From CAYOZN01 sp964408455 (GTDB lineage: Bacteria; Planctomycetota; Phycisphaerae; UBA1845; UTPLA1), in NCBI GenBank assembly GCA_964408455.1, contig CAYOZN010000014.1, positions 1 through 64,000 of the forward strand: DNA of 64,000 bases, in the 5' to 3' direction. Position 1 is the stretch's first letter; each line of letters starts with the position of its first letter. This document shows positions 43,104 through 52,241 of the stretch, one piece after another. Below the pieces are notes generated by a model that was given only the letters and a program-made list of their open reading frames with translations, did no database searches and had not been told where the DNA came from. The translations under genes were made by a program, and so were the position numbers.

Positions 43104-45803
43104 ATGACTATGGCGACGTGTTGCAGATACTGTCTCGCGCCGGTCGCCCTGTTGGCGGCGGCCACATCGGCCCAGGCCCAGGTGGGGGCCCTGCGCATCA
43201 CCGAGGTCGATCCATTCTCCAACGTGGCCGAAGTCACCAACACCGGTACCGCCTTCACGGTCTCCCCGGCGGCCCCGTTCTGTCACGAGTTTCTCTACGG
43301 TTCCTTCGTCCCGGCCGGCACCATCTTCGCCGCCGGCCAGATACACACCTTCCCCGTTAACGACTTCGGCGGGCTGCCAAATGACGACTCCGATTTGTGG
43401 CTCTATCGCAACTCGATTTCCTTCGAGCTGGTGTCCAATCTCGTCCACGGCCTGAAGTACGGCCCCGCCCCCGGCGTCGGCCGGACCGGGCTGGCCACCA
43501 CCGCAGTGCCGCCGCTTTGGCCCAGCGATAGCGTCTTCTGTCCGGCGCCGCCGCCCGGCATGACGCTGGCCTACGACGGTTTCGGGTTCACGCCGTTCGA
43601 CTGGTACATCGATCAGACGCCCACCATGGGCAGCGCCGATTCCACCACGCCCGGCGTCGTCGAGACGAGCCTGGCCGCCCCGTCCGGCGCCGAAGCGTTT
43701 GAGTCGGTCTCCCTTGGCGACGAAGTAACGGCACTCACGGGCTGGCTCAAAGTCGACACCAGCCTGCCCGGTCGATTTACGGTCCGCGCCGTCAATGACG
43801 TGGCCGGTGTCACGGGTCCACGACCGGGTTCTGCCTCCACGCGCTGGCTGCGCGTGCGCGATCAGGACGATGGGGCCGTGCAGAACCGGTTCTACAGCAA
43901 CACCATCACCACCGGCGGTGATTTCAATTACACCTGGACCTTCTGGATCAACCTCGAAGAGACGCCGCCGGGAGGCGCCGATGGCAAGCCGCGCATCGTG
44001 GTGCAGCACATCGACGGCGGCTTTCAGAACGCATGGGGTGTCGAGTTTACCGCGACTGGGGCAAACGTCGTGGTCACCGGGGCCGGCGGTCCGGAGGCGT
44101 CGGCCCCACTGTACGCGTTGGCGTCTCCGACCGGCATTGGCGACTGGGTCAAGCTCGAGCTCAGCGTCGACTTCGCCGGCGCGACCGTCAGCGCAAGCGC
44201 CAATGATGGTCCACCCGTTGCGCTTAACATCGCGCCGTCGGTCACATTCGATCGGGGCACATTCCGCTTCTGTTATCGCGGCGAAGGCATTGGCAATATC
44301 AACACCATGCTCGTCGACGACGTGTCACTCGACGTCGACGGTCCCGCGCCCCTGCCCGAGATCGTCGAGTTTGGTGAACTCACCATTCGCCTCAAGCCCG
44401 TTGTCACCGGGCTGGCCTCGCCGGTCGCACTGACGCACGCCGGCGATGGTTCCGGCCGATTGTTCATCGTCGAACAAGTGGGACAGATCCGCGTTGTTGA
44501 CGCGGATGGAAACCTGATGCCCGGCGCGTTTCTGGATGTCGCCGCCGAACTGCCGTCGCTCGGCACATTCTTCGATGAGCGGGGGCTGCTCGGACTGGCC
44601 TTCCATCCCGACTTCCAAACGAACGGCCGCCTTTTCATCCGGCACAGCCATCCGCGGCCCGGCCTGCCCGAGGAATCCTGCAACGATCCCGACGGGTTCA
44701 TCGTGGGCTGCCACGAGGAAATGCTGGTGGAGTACGGCCTTCTGAATGCCAATCAGGCCGATCCCGCCTCCCGGCGCATCCTGTTCCGCGTCGACGAGCC
44801 CGAGTTCAACCACAATGCCGGAACGGTGGCATTTGGCCCTGATGACTACCTCTACTTCAGCCTCGGCGACGGCGGCGGCGCGAACGACGGCCTCGACAAT
44901 CCGGCGCTGCCTCACGGTCCGATTGGAAATGGGCAGAACATCGAGACCGCCCTGGGCTCCGTGCTGCGGATCGATGTCGATGCGGCACCGACGCCGCCGC
45001 TCGAGTATGCCATACCGGCTGATAATCCCTTCGTCGGTGCGCCCGGGTTGGATGAGATATACGCTTACGGTTTTCGCAATCCGTTCAAGTTCTCCTTCGA
45101 TGATGGCCCCGGCGGCGACGGCAAGTTGATCGTCGCCGACGTGGGCCAGAACCGCATCGAAGAGATCGACTATGTCGTCAACGGCGGCAACTACGGCTGG
45201 GTCATCAAGGAGGGCAATCAGTGTTTCGATCCCTTCAACCCGACGCAGCCACCGCTGGCCTGTCCCGATACCGGCGCGATGAGCGAGCCGTTGATCGGCC
45301 CGGTGGCGGAGTACGATCATGCCAATGGCGACGGCATATCGGTCATCGGCGGCCACGTGTATCGCGGATCGCGCTTCCCTGCTCTGTCGGGTCTCTACGT
45401 CTTCGGCGACTTCAGCACCTCGTTCGGTGCGCCCAACGGAAAGCTTTACTATCTCGATGCCGACAATGATCCGTCCCTTATCTCCGAGTTCAACCTGTCG
45501 ACCGGCGCCCCGCTTGGCCTGTTCGTGAAGGGTTTCGGTGAAGACGAAGATGGCGAGATTTACCTGCTCGCGTCGACGCAGCTCGGACCTTTCGGCAGCG
45601 GTGGGGGGGTCTTTCGAATCGTCCCGGCCAAGGGCGACGTAAACGGCGATGGCGCTGTGGACTTCGATGACGTGGATGCTCTCGTCGCTGTCCTGACCGG
45701 CATCGACACCGATCCACATCGCGCCGAAATCGCCGACATCGACGACAACGGTGCGGCCGACGGTCTGGACGTGGCGTCGTTCGTCGCGCTGTTGCTGGAG
45801 TAA
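43104..45803 (+). CDS. Secreted PQQ-dependent sugar dehydrogenase with dockerin-like C-terminus
   Basis: The 899-residue protein has a signal peptide (MTMATCCRYCLAPVALLAAA, cleavage near AQAQ). The first ~420 residues are beta-rich and probably a lamin-tail/adhesion-like region. From about residue 435 (VVTGLASPVALTHAGDGSGR) it matches soluble glucose/sorbosone dehydrogenases, with FDERGLLGLAFHPDF, EPEFNHNAGTVAFGPDDYLY and GYRNPFKFSF-like GFRNPFKFSF. The C-terminal ~55 residues (GDVNGDGAVDFDDVDAL, DIDDNGAADGLDVASFVALL) are a dockerin type I-like calcium-binding pair, common in planctomycete secreted proteins. GGAGGGAG precedes the ATG. The adjacent cytochrome lipoprotein is a possible electron acceptor. 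Confidence 0.85.
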   Translation: MTMATCCRYCLAPVALLAAATSAQAQVGALRITEVDPFSNVAEVTNTGTAFTVSPAAPFCHEFLYGSFVPAGTIFAAGQIHTFPVNDFGGLPNDDSDLWLYRNSISFELVSNLVHGLKYGPAPGVGRTGLATTAVPPLWPSDSVFCPAPPPGMTLAYDGFGFTPFDWYIDQTPTMGSADSTTPGVVETSLAAPSGAEAFESVSLGDEVTALTGWLKVDTSLPGRFTVRAVNDVAGVTGPRPGSASTRWLRVRDQDDGAVQNRFYSNTITTGGDFNYTWTFWINLEETPPGGADGKPRIVVQHIDGGFQNAWGVEFTATGANVVVTGAGGPEASAPLYALASPTGIGDWVKLELSVDFAGATVSASANDGPPVALNIAPSVTFDRGTFRFCYRGEGIGNINTMLVDDVSLDVDGPAPLPEIVEFGELTIRLKPVVTGLASPVALTHAGDGSGRLFIVEQVGQIRVVDADGNLMPGAFLDVAAELPSLGTFFDERGLLGLAFHPDFQTNGRLFIRHSHPRPGLPEESCNDPDGFIVGCHEEMLVEYGLLNANQADPASRRILFRVDEPEFNHNAGTVAFGPDDYLYFSLGDGGGANDGLDNPALPHGPIGNGQNIETALGSVLRIDVDAAPTPPLEYAIPADNPFVGAPGLDEIYAYGFRNPFKFSFDDGPGGDGKLIVADVGQNRIEEIDYVVNGGNYGWVIKEGNQCFDPFNPTQPPLACPDTGAMSEPLIGPVAEYDHANGDGISVIGGHVYRGSRFPALSGLYVFGDFSTSFGAPNGKLYYLDADNDPSLISEFNLSTGAPLGLFVKGFGEDEDGEIYLLASTQLGPFGSGGGVFRIVPAKGDVNGDGAVDFDDVDALVAVLTGIDTDPHRAEIADIDDNGAADGLDVASFVALLLE

Positions 45804-45911
45804 ACACCCGTGCCACGCGGTTGACATGCTTGAGCTTGTCCGCCGCCGGCGCGAATTTCATGGATCCGATGTCCCGCGGAGTGTCTCTGCGGGAAATCGT
45901 TGCGGGGTGGG

Positions 45912-45953
45912 TCAGCCGCTTTCACGCGTAGTGGGGCGGCTGATCCTCTTTTT
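45912..45953 (+). terminator. Intrinsic terminator after the sugar dehydrogenase gene
   Basis: TCAGCCGC pairs with GCGGCTGA across a 16-nt loop, followed by TCCTCTTTTT. It lies 109 nt after the stop. The remaining sequence to 46039 holds no gene. Confidence 0.6.
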
Positions 45954-46039
45954 ACGGGGGCCTCGTGGCGCTCGCAGCCGCGCAGGGCGCACGGCCGTGT
46001 GCCCACGGGACGCCCTTGATTTTCAATTACGGGAAAAAT

Positions 46040-46120
46040 GCGCGAGGTGGGACTCGAACCCACACACCTTGCGGTACAGGAACCTAAATCCTGCGCGTCT
46101 GCCAATTCCGCCACTCGCGC
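46040..46120 (-). tRNA. tRNA-Leu (UAG)
   Basis: On the minus strand the 7-bp acceptor stem GCGCGAG/CTCGCGC, a D-arm, an anticodon stem CAGGA/TCCTG with loop TTTAGGT (anticodon UAG), a variable arm, and a T-arm with GGTTCGAGTCC can be drawn. The class II variable arm is short (~13 nt), as in Leu tRNAs. CCA is not encoded. Confidence 0.93.
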
Positions 46121-46339
46121 ATTATTCGGCGAACCGGCCCTTTTCCCGCCGTTTGAGCCGCTCCAAATTGCACTTTGCAACTCGGACCGCCCTTTGGTAA
46201 CGCCTTAGAATCTTATCGGCGCCGCGGCATGGCGGAAAGCGATATCGTGTCGCCCGTGTGCAACCTGGCTAACGCGGCGGCTTTGAGCGTGTCTACGGAA
46301 TATCGGGGTTTGCAACCTCTTGCGAGAAGGAGGCGTGCG

Positions 46340-46939
46340 ATGTGGACTCGAGCATTACTGGCGATCGGCATGTCAGGTTGGATGTGCGGCTTTGCGGCAA
46401 CCCCGGCTGCCCTCGCCGACGATGGGCCGCGTTCGTCCCGCGCCCGCTCGGCTGACGTCGATGTCGACATCGACGCGCTTGACGCATGGGCACGGTTCGA
46501 CTCTCAGGGAGCGATCGTCTTCGTTCGGTATGAGGTCGACGTCGATATCGAAGACGGCGAGGGTCACGACGCCTTCGATCTCGTCTTGACAATCTACGAG
46601 AACAACCGCCTGCTGGTCGATGGCCAGGGCGAACCGGTCGGCACCATCATCCCGCTGGATCAGCCCACGCGGCAGGAAGTCGACGACGACGAAGCCAAGC
46701 TCGAGTTCCGCGGCCGCGCGGTGCTGCACCTCCCGCCGTACGAGCGCTTCCTCGCGCCCCTCGTCGTGCGTGCGGAGGTGCGCTGCGCCCACGATGGTGA
46801 CGTGATGGACAGCAAGTCGGAGGAAGTCGAGGTTCGCGGCTATCGGTCGCGTCGGCACATCGGCATCCACATCGGCTGGGGCGCCTATCACGACATGTAT
46901 GGCACCGTCCGAGTCGAGCGCCGCCGTTATTACCGGTGA
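46340..46939 (+). CDS. Secreted acidic protein of unknown function
   Basis: The 199-residue protein has a signal peptide ending near AALADD. The mature part is acidic, with alternating Val/Asp strands (SADVDVDIDALDAWARF, VRYEVDVDIEDGEGHDAFDL), and ends in basic residues (VRVERRRYYR). It is likely all-beta. AAGGAGG precedes the ATG at good spacing, and an intrinsic terminator follows. No family was recognised. Confidence 0.65.
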   Translation: MWTRALLAIGMSGWMCGFAATPAALADDGPRSSRARSADVDVDIDALDAWARFDSQGAIVFVRYEVDVDIEDGEGHDAFDLVLTIYENNRLLVDGQGEPVGTIIPLDQPTRQEVDDDEAKLEFRGRAVLHLPPYERFLAPLVVRAEVRCAHDGDVMDSKSEEVEVRGYRSRRHIGIHIGWGAYHDMYGTVRVERRRYYR

Positions 46940-46982
46940 ACCGTCTTACAGTTGAGTTGCGATGCGCTGGTAAAGCTGGAAT

Positions 46983-47006
46983 AGCCGGGCACGGGTCCGG
47001 CTTTTT
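46983..47006 (+). terminator. Intrinsic terminator with T-run
   Basis: AGCCGG pairs with CCGGCT around an 8-nt loop, followed by TTTTC, 44 nt after the secreted-protein stop and 20 nt before the convergent gene end. Confidence 0.65.
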
Positions 47007-47025
47007 CATTTGCGCGCGACGAATT

Positions 47026-47820
47026 CTATCTTAAGAGCGAGGCAAATATGTCCCGCGCGTTTGCCAGATCCCTCGGCGCATTGCCGCCTGTCGTGCGGCT
47101 GAGGACGATGTCGCCCTCAAATCCCGCCTCGGTCAGGCTCGCCAGAAAAGCGGCGGGATCGAGATGGCCTTCGCCCAGCGCCATTTCCTGGCCGGCAGCA
47201 TTCGGCGCGCCGCCGATTGCATCGCGCGCCCGGACGAGACGAATCCGCCCCGGCAGTACTTCACCGATGCGGTGCGGGTCTTCTCCCTGCATGAGCATGG
47301 CCCCGGAGTCGCAGCATGCAGCGAGGTTCGGGCAATTGATGTCCGCCAGCAGAGTAGCCAGGGAGGCTGCCGGTGCCCCGGATGATTCAATTGTCAGTGT
47401 GACGCCCAGCCGATCGGCGTCATTCGCCAGCGATTCGAGCGCCTCTTGCGTCCGCGCGAGCACGAGATCTGCCGGTCCTTCGGCCGTGCGACCCAGCGCC
47501 ACGGAAACGGTGGGAATGCGAAGTTGCCCGGCCATCGCCAGGATGCGACGCGTGACATCCAGCCGGCGCTCGCCACCTGCGGCGTCCGCAAATCCGGCGC
47601 CGGCGACCGGCCCGCGCAGGCTGCCCAGCGTCAGGCCCAGATCGGCGAGGTGTCGCATCAGGTGTCGCTGACCGCTGCGCGAAAGTTCCTGCGGGGAGAG
47701 CGGTCCCTCGACTGCCGAAGCATCAACGCGGCGAAAGCCGATTCTCCGGGCGCGATCCAGCGCCGCCTTGATGTCGGCATGAAGATCGTCGGCGCTGACG
47801 GAAAGCAAGTGGCTCTTCAT
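47026..47820 (-). CDS. Sugar phosphate isomerase/epimerase-like TIM-barrel protein
   Basis: The 264-residue protein matches xylose-isomerase-like TIM barrels: SADDLHADIKAALDRARRIGFRRVDAS, a TLTIESSGAP strand with the metal Glu, NLAACCDSGAML and ALGEGHLDPAAFLASLTEAGFEGDIVL. It probably isomerises or epimerises a sugar or cyclitol with a divalent metal. The ATG at 47820 is used; upstream in-frame codons have no good ribosome site. The substrate is unknown, and the expected C-terminal metal His could not be assigned. Confidence 0.75.
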   Translation of the reverse strand: MKSHLLSVSADDLHADIKAALDRARRIGFRRVDASAVEGPLSPQELSRSGQRHLMRHLADLGLTLGSLRGPVAGAGFADAAGGERRLDVTRRILAMAGQLRIPTVSVALGRTAEGPADLVLARTQEALESLANDADRLGVTLTIESSGAPAASLATLLADINCPNLAACCDSGAMLMQGEDPHRIGEVLPGRIRLVRARDAIGGAPNAAGQEMALGEGHLDPAAFLASLTEAGFEGDIVLSRTTGGNAPRDLANARDIFASLLR

Positions 47821-48071
47821 ATGCAGGGCAACGACGGCAGTAACAGCGGCGCGCGGGCCTGTCGGCGTGTTCGCGCCGGCGTTCAATCTGGGCTTCGCGT
47901 TCAACCGCGCGTGCCGAAAATGGAGCGCGATGCCGAATTGCAGTATTCTATCTCCGCCGGGCGCGGATGCACGGATTGCGCGGCATATTTCCGCGCGAGG
48001 CAGAAGTCAGTTCGAGTGTACGGAGCGCCTGCGCAGTGCAGGCGGCAGAAGGTTGCGACAGGAGTGAGGAC

Positions 48072-48506
48072 ATGAAGGCGAATTTCAACGCGTCGGTGGC
48101 AATGGTCGTGGCGGGTACGGTGATCGTGTCGGCGACGTTGCTGGCCCGCGCCCAGGCGGCGCCGGACAAGTCGGCGGAGACACTTGCCGCAGCGGGCTTC
48201 AAGCCGGTCATGAACGTCCACGACATGATGGAAGGCCAGAATAAGCTGTTCGGCGAGATCACGGATGGGATTACCGACAAGAAGTTCCGCGATGCCGCCA
48301 AGGCCGCGTGGCTGCTGGCGGAGATTGCCAACGTCAATCAATATCAGCAAGAAGACAGCCAGTATCGCGCCTTTGCGCGCAAGATGTCCGAAGACAGCAT
48401 CACGCTTGCCCGCGCGCTGAAAAAGGGCGACGAAAAGGCGGCAGTGGATGCGCGGCGGCTGGTGAGCCAGACGTGCCAGGCCTGTCACGATCAATTCAAA
48501 AAGTAA
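48072..48506 (+). CDS. Cytochrome c'-like / c-556-like protein
   Basis: The 144-residue product has a signal peptide (MKANFNASVAMVVAGTVIVSA, cleavage near ARAQA). The C-terminus is CQACHDQFKK, the C-terminal heme c motif (Cys135, Cys138, His139) of the cytochrome c' fold. The middle is four-helix in pattern (FRDAAKAAWLLAEIANVNQY). Such proteins carry electrons or bind NO/CO in the periplasm. AGGAG precedes the ATG. Confidence 0.85.
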   Translation: MKANFNASVAMVVAGTVIVSATLLARAQAAPDKSAETLAAAGFKPVMNVHDMMEGQNKLFGEITDGITDKKFRDAAKAAWLLAEIANVNQYQQEDSQYRAFARKMSEDSITLARALKKGDEKAAVDARRLVSQTCQACHDQFKK

Positions 48507-48579
48507 TGCGCTTTGCGGTGAAAAGTGTCGAATCGAGCAGCGGCGGCGCGTGCCCGGAGGAAGGACATTGCCGCCGGCA

Positions 48580-49572
48580 TCAGCCGCCTTGCTCTTCTTT
48601 GTTGGCGACGAGGCGGTGGTTGTTGACGAGCGCCCGAAAGACGGTGTCGTCCACAGAGATGTAGCGGCCGCCGGTGGGACCGGCAATCGCCGACAGGTTG
48701 AGCTCGGCAGCGCGGCCAAGGGCAATCACGTGTGTCACGGCCCGCGTTTGCAGTGCGTGCTGTTGCAGCAGGGCGATCTCGCGATCATCGAGCTCCTTGG
48801 CGAGGACGAGGAAGATCTGGTCCGCGTACCAGCCCTCGGTCACGGCGAGTGCCTCGGCCAGCCGCGTATCGCCGCCGGCCAGCGAGCCCTGGAGTGTCGT
48901 CCAGGCACCGACCACGTCGAGTGATGGTTCACTGACTTCCAATGCGTATTCGCTGTCGGCCCGGGCCAGCGCCTGAACGATGCCAAATCGTTTGCCGCCC
49001 TGGCGCATGGTCTCGGTCACATTTCGCGTGATGAAGGCCACGTCGTCCAGATAGATGGCCATCGAGCTGTCGCAATCGACGACGTAGCCGACCGTTTCCC
49101 CCTTCACCGGTACGCCGAAGTATGTCTGCAGTGGATCGGCCGCGAGCATGGGGTGCGGCCGCGATTCGAGCAGGTTGCGATCGACCGGATCGGTCTGCGA
49201 CGGCGGGGCAGTGCCGCCATTCCGAGCAGACGCCGACCCGTCGCGACCCGACGGATTGGCCAGGGTCCATACCGTCGCGCCAAGGGCGCCCGCGCCAAGC
49301 ACCAATGCCGCTGCGATGACCCGGAATGATTTACGGTGGTAAAACGTCTGTGCGGAAGTCGCGGGCCTGGTCGCCGGCCGTTTTGCCCGTGGGGTGTGCG
49401 ATGCCAGCGGTGGGGCATCTGGTCGCGTGGTGGGGCGGTTCGGCCGCGGGGCGTCGCCGGCGGGCACCGGCATAATGGTGCGGCAATGCGCGCAACGGCA
49501 GTGCGCGCCCCGGAAGACGTCTTCCAGAACGAGGGTCTGCCGACAGGATGGACACTTCAGACGCAGCGGCAT
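48580..49572 (-). CDS. Zinc-ribbon membrane protein with degenerate von Willebrand A-like domain
   Basis: The 330-residue protein begins MPLRLKCPSCRQTLVLEDVF with a zinc-ribbon (CPSC, CAHC). A Pro/Thr-rich linker leads to one membrane helix (VIAAALVLGAGALGATVW). The C-terminal ~190 residues have a VWA-like fold (TVGYVVDCDSSMAIYLDDV, RFGIVQALARA), where the usual DxSxS metal motif reads DCDSS, so ligand binding is doubtful. This layout, zinc ribbon then membrane helix then VWA, occurs in planctomycetes without known function. The ATG at 49572 is used because the zinc ribbon starts there. Confidence 0.65.
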   Translation of the reverse strand: MPLRLKCPSCRQTLVLEDVFRGAHCRCAHCRTIMPVPAGDAPRPNRPTTRPDAPPLASHTPRAKRPATRPATSAQTFYHRKSFRVIAAALVLGAGALGATVWTLANPSGRDGSASARNGGTAPPSQTDPVDRNLLESRPHPMLAADPLQTYFGVPVKGETVGYVVDCDSSMAIYLDDVAFITRNVTETMRQGGKRFGIVQALARADSEYALEVSEPSLDVVGAWTTLQGSLAGGDTRLAEALAVTEGWYADQIFLVLAKELDDREIALLQQHALQTRAVTHVIALGRAAELNLSAIAGPTGGRYISVDDTVFRALVNNHRLVANKEEQGG

Positions 49573-49696
49573 GAACACCGCTCCGGGCGGAACTTAGAAT
49601 AACCCACACCCAATGGCGCACCAAAACCTGAGGATGCGTCTTCGCCCAAGGTGATTCTAGACGGCAGAATGCCGGAAGACTCGACGGGTTATACCC

Positions 49697-50788
49697 TTAG
49701 GGCGTCTGCGCATCAGATGCGCCAAGACCGTTGACATGCCAAATATACATGAACTGTGGCCGGCATGTCCAGCTATTCGGGACCTGCACGTTAAGCAGGT
49801 TCAGCGTAACATTGCCTGTTTCACCCGGCGACTTGGCATAGACGTTCGGCGTCCAGTCGTCGGCACGATGGTATGCGACCACTTTTGCCCGTTTTATCCC
49901 TGCCCGGCTCTTGGCGCAGTCGATGGCGTCGTGGATGGTGCCGATGCGGTCGATCAGCCCGGCCTCCAGTGCTTCGTTGGCGAGATAAACCCTTCCGTCT
50001 GCTAAGGTTAGGACTTGTTCGCGGGTCAAGCCCGGGCGGCCCTGGCAGACCACGTCCACGAAGGCTGCGTAGAAGCCATCGACCATCGACTGGAAGTATG
50101 CCCGCTCGGCCGGCGTCATCTCGCGGAAAGGAGACCCGGCGTCTTTCATGGGGCCGCTGGTGATGGCATCCGTCCGAATTCCCAGCTTGGACATGGTGCC
50201 GGTCAACTCCACCATCTGCATGATCACCCCGATCGAACCGGTCACGGTCGTCTTCTGTGCGATGATTTCGTCCGACGCGCATGCCAGGTAATAGCCGCCG
50301 CTGGCCGCGACATCCTGGAAAAAGGCTACGACCGGCTTGTTCGTTTTCTGCTTGAAGCGAAGGATTTCCTCGTAAATGATGTCGCTCGCAGTGACCGATC
50401 CACCCGGGGAGTTGATTCGCAGCACGACCGCCTTGACCCGCCCGTCTTTCGCCGCCTTGTCCAGCTTCTCCTGCGTCAGTGCCACAATGTGCTCGCCCTC
50501 GGAGATCAAGCCGGGCGTGTTGGCGTTGAGCAGAATGCCGGTGACGTCGATCATCGCGATGCGCGGAAGGAACAGGCCGTCGTCCTTGTAAACGACCGTC
50601 TCCTCGAGCGTCTGGTCCTTCGGGACGACGGTGATTTTGAAGCTGCCGGTCGGCTGGCATCCGGCCGCCAGCGCGACGACCAGAAGGCACATCCCAAGGG
50701 CGCCGGCGGTTCGCTGGCGAGGGTGGTGCACGTGCCGGGCGGGACTGAAGCATGTCGAGTTGATCGATGCAGGGCGATGGCGTGTCAT
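49697..50788 (-). CDS. sppA: Signal peptide peptidase SppA-like serine protease, lipoprotein form
   Basis: This 363-residue S49-family protease degrades signal peptides or membrane-released peptides. The active-site Ser is in DVAASGGYYLAC and the Lys general base in ITSGPMKDAG. The N-terminal signal segment ends in LAAGC, so it is likely a lipoprotein facing the periplasm, unlike the membrane-anchored E. coli SppA. The family core INSPGGSVTASDIIYEEI is intact. AGGAG precedes the ATG. The C-terminal ~70 residues are variable. Confidence 0.88.
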   Translation of the reverse strand: MTRHRPASINSTCFSPARHVHHPRQRTAGALGMCLLVVALAAGCQPTGSFKITVVPKDQTLEETVVYKDDGLFLPRIAMIDVTGILLNANTPGLISEGEHIVALTQEKLDKAAKDGRVKAVVLRINSPGGSVTASDIIYEEILRFKQKTNKPVVAFFQDVAASGGYYLACASDEIIAQKTTVTGSIGVIMQMVELTGTMSKLGIRTDAITSGPMKDAGSPFREMTPAERAYFQSMVDGFYAAFVDVVCQGRPGLTREQVLTLADGRVYLANEALEAGLIDRIGTIHDAIDCAKSRAGIKRAKVVAYHRADDWTPNVYAKSPGETGNVTLNLLNVQVPNSWTCRPQFMYIWHVNGLGASDAQTP

Positions 50789-50945
50789 GCGGCAATTCTC
50801 CTGAGCGCAGGATCGAGCGATTCCGTCGCCATTGTGGGCGACGAGGCGTGTTCAGGCCGCCAATGGTACCGGCCGGGCCGGCGCGGGACAAAGCGCCGGC
50901 CGGCTTCTGCTTGCGAGTATCATCCTTCTCGATCGATTCGCCGGC

Positions 50946-51437
50946 TTAGCCGTGGGTGCTCGCGAGCTTCCGCAGCGCTTCGCCGCTGAGCCGGAAGGGC
51001 AGCCACTCGTCGAGGCCGCGGGCGCCCAGCCGACGATAGAACTCGATGGCCGGCGTGTTCCAATTCAGCACGGCCCAATCCAGGCGACCTGCGCCGCGCT
51101 CGACGGCGATGCGCGCGACGTGCGCCAATAGCGCCCTCCCCAGGCCCTGCTTGCGTGCCGCCGGCGTGACATACAGGTCTTCCAGGTAGATTCCCGGCCG
51201 CCCGAGCCATGTGGAAAAATTCGTGAAATACAGCGCAAAGCCGCGCGGTTCGCCGTCCAGCTCTCCGATCAGCGCCTCTGCCACTGCCCACCTGCCGTCC
51301 GCCGGTTCAAACAGGTGCTGCCGGATCATGTCCTCAGTTGCGACAACTTCGTGCGGGGCCCGCTCGTACTCGGCGAGCTCGCGAATGAAGCCGAGGATGG
51401 TTGGAACATCGGCGGGTGTAGCAGTGCGAGTATTCAT
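50946..51437 (-). CDS. GNAT-family N-acetyltransferase (diamine acetyltransferase-like)
   Basis: The 163-residue enzyme has the acetyl-CoA motif VTPAARKQGLGRALLAHVA and the pattern YLEDLYV, as in spermidine/diamine acetyltransferases. WNTPAIEFYRRLGA near the C-terminus is typical. The natural substrate is not determined. The gene stands alone between the SppA gene (minus) and a sigma-factor gene (plus). Confidence 0.85.
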   Translation of the reverse strand: MNTRTATPADVPTILGFIRELAEYERAPHEVVATEDMIRQHLFEPADGRWAVAEALIGELDGEPRGFALYFTNFSTWLGRPGIYLEDLYVTPAARKQGLGRALLAHVARIAVERGAGRLDWAVLNWNTPAIEFYRRLGARGLDEWLPFRLSGEALRKLASTHG

Positions 51438-51683
51438 TCTCTCATTCTACCTGCGCCGGTATGCCAGTGCCTGTCGCGCCACGCGGTATGATGACGCGCG
51501 GGAAGGCACATTCTTTTCGCATGCCGACGCAATCGCTTGAACAGGGACCGACAGCCGCGGCCGGGGCATTTGCGATTGGAAGAAATTCAACATTGCCGAG
51601 AATTCTGCTGGACGAAATTGCCCCTGCCGCCACTTGATCAATGACGTTCGCGATCTCTCGCGAGCCTCGTTCGGGGAGTCCTG

Positions 51684-52241
51684 GTGGATCGATCCGATCA
51701 GGAACTGGTGCAGGCCGCCCGGCAGGGCGATCGCCAGGCGTTCGCCCTGCTCTATGACCGGTACGCGCGGCTGGTGCGCGCCGTGTGCCAGGGCCAGGCG
51801 GCCGATGCGCATGCGGCCGCCGATCTGGCGCAGGAGACGTTCCTGCGGGCATACCGGCGGCTGGAATCGCTTCAGGATCAGCGTCGCTTCCCGGCGTGGC
51901 TGGTCGGCATCGCGCGGCATGTCTGTCGCGAATGGCAAAAGCAACGTCGCCGACCCGGGTCGGCGGGCGACGCACTGCCGGAATTCGCGATGGAAGAAGC
52001 GGCCGCGACGACCGCCGGCGCCGATCTCGAACGGGCCGAGCGCTTCCGCCAGCTGCGGACGGCGCTGGCGGAGCTGCCGGAACGCGATCGCCTCGCCCTG
52101 CATGCCTTTTACGTGCAGGACCTCGGCGTCGAGCGGATGTGTCACCTGCTCGATGTCTCGCGCTCCGGCCTGTATCACGTGCTCGCCACGGCGCGGCGGC
52201 GGCTGGCGGCCAAACTGGATCGGCAGGAGGTGCTCCCGTGA
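51684..52241 (+). CDS. ECF RNA polymerase sigma factor
   Basis: The 185-residue sigma factor has region 2 (FALLYDRYARLVRAVCQGQA, DLAQETFLRAYRRL) and region 4 (LPERDRLALHAFYVQDLGVE with helix-turn-helix RMCHLLDVSRSGLYHVLATAR). The GTG at 51684 follows GGGGAG. The stop overlaps the anti-sigma gene start (GTGA), so the two are translationally coupled, as is normal for ECF pairs. Confidence 0.9.
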   Translation: MDRSDQELVQAARQGDRQAFALLYDRYARLVRAVCQGQAADAHAAADLAQETFLRAYRRLESLQDQRRFPAWLVGIARHVCREWQKQRRRPGSAGDALPEFAMEEAAATTAGADLERAERFRQLRTALAELPERDRLALHAFYVQDLGVERMCHLLDVSRSGLYHVLATARRRLAAKLDRQEVLP

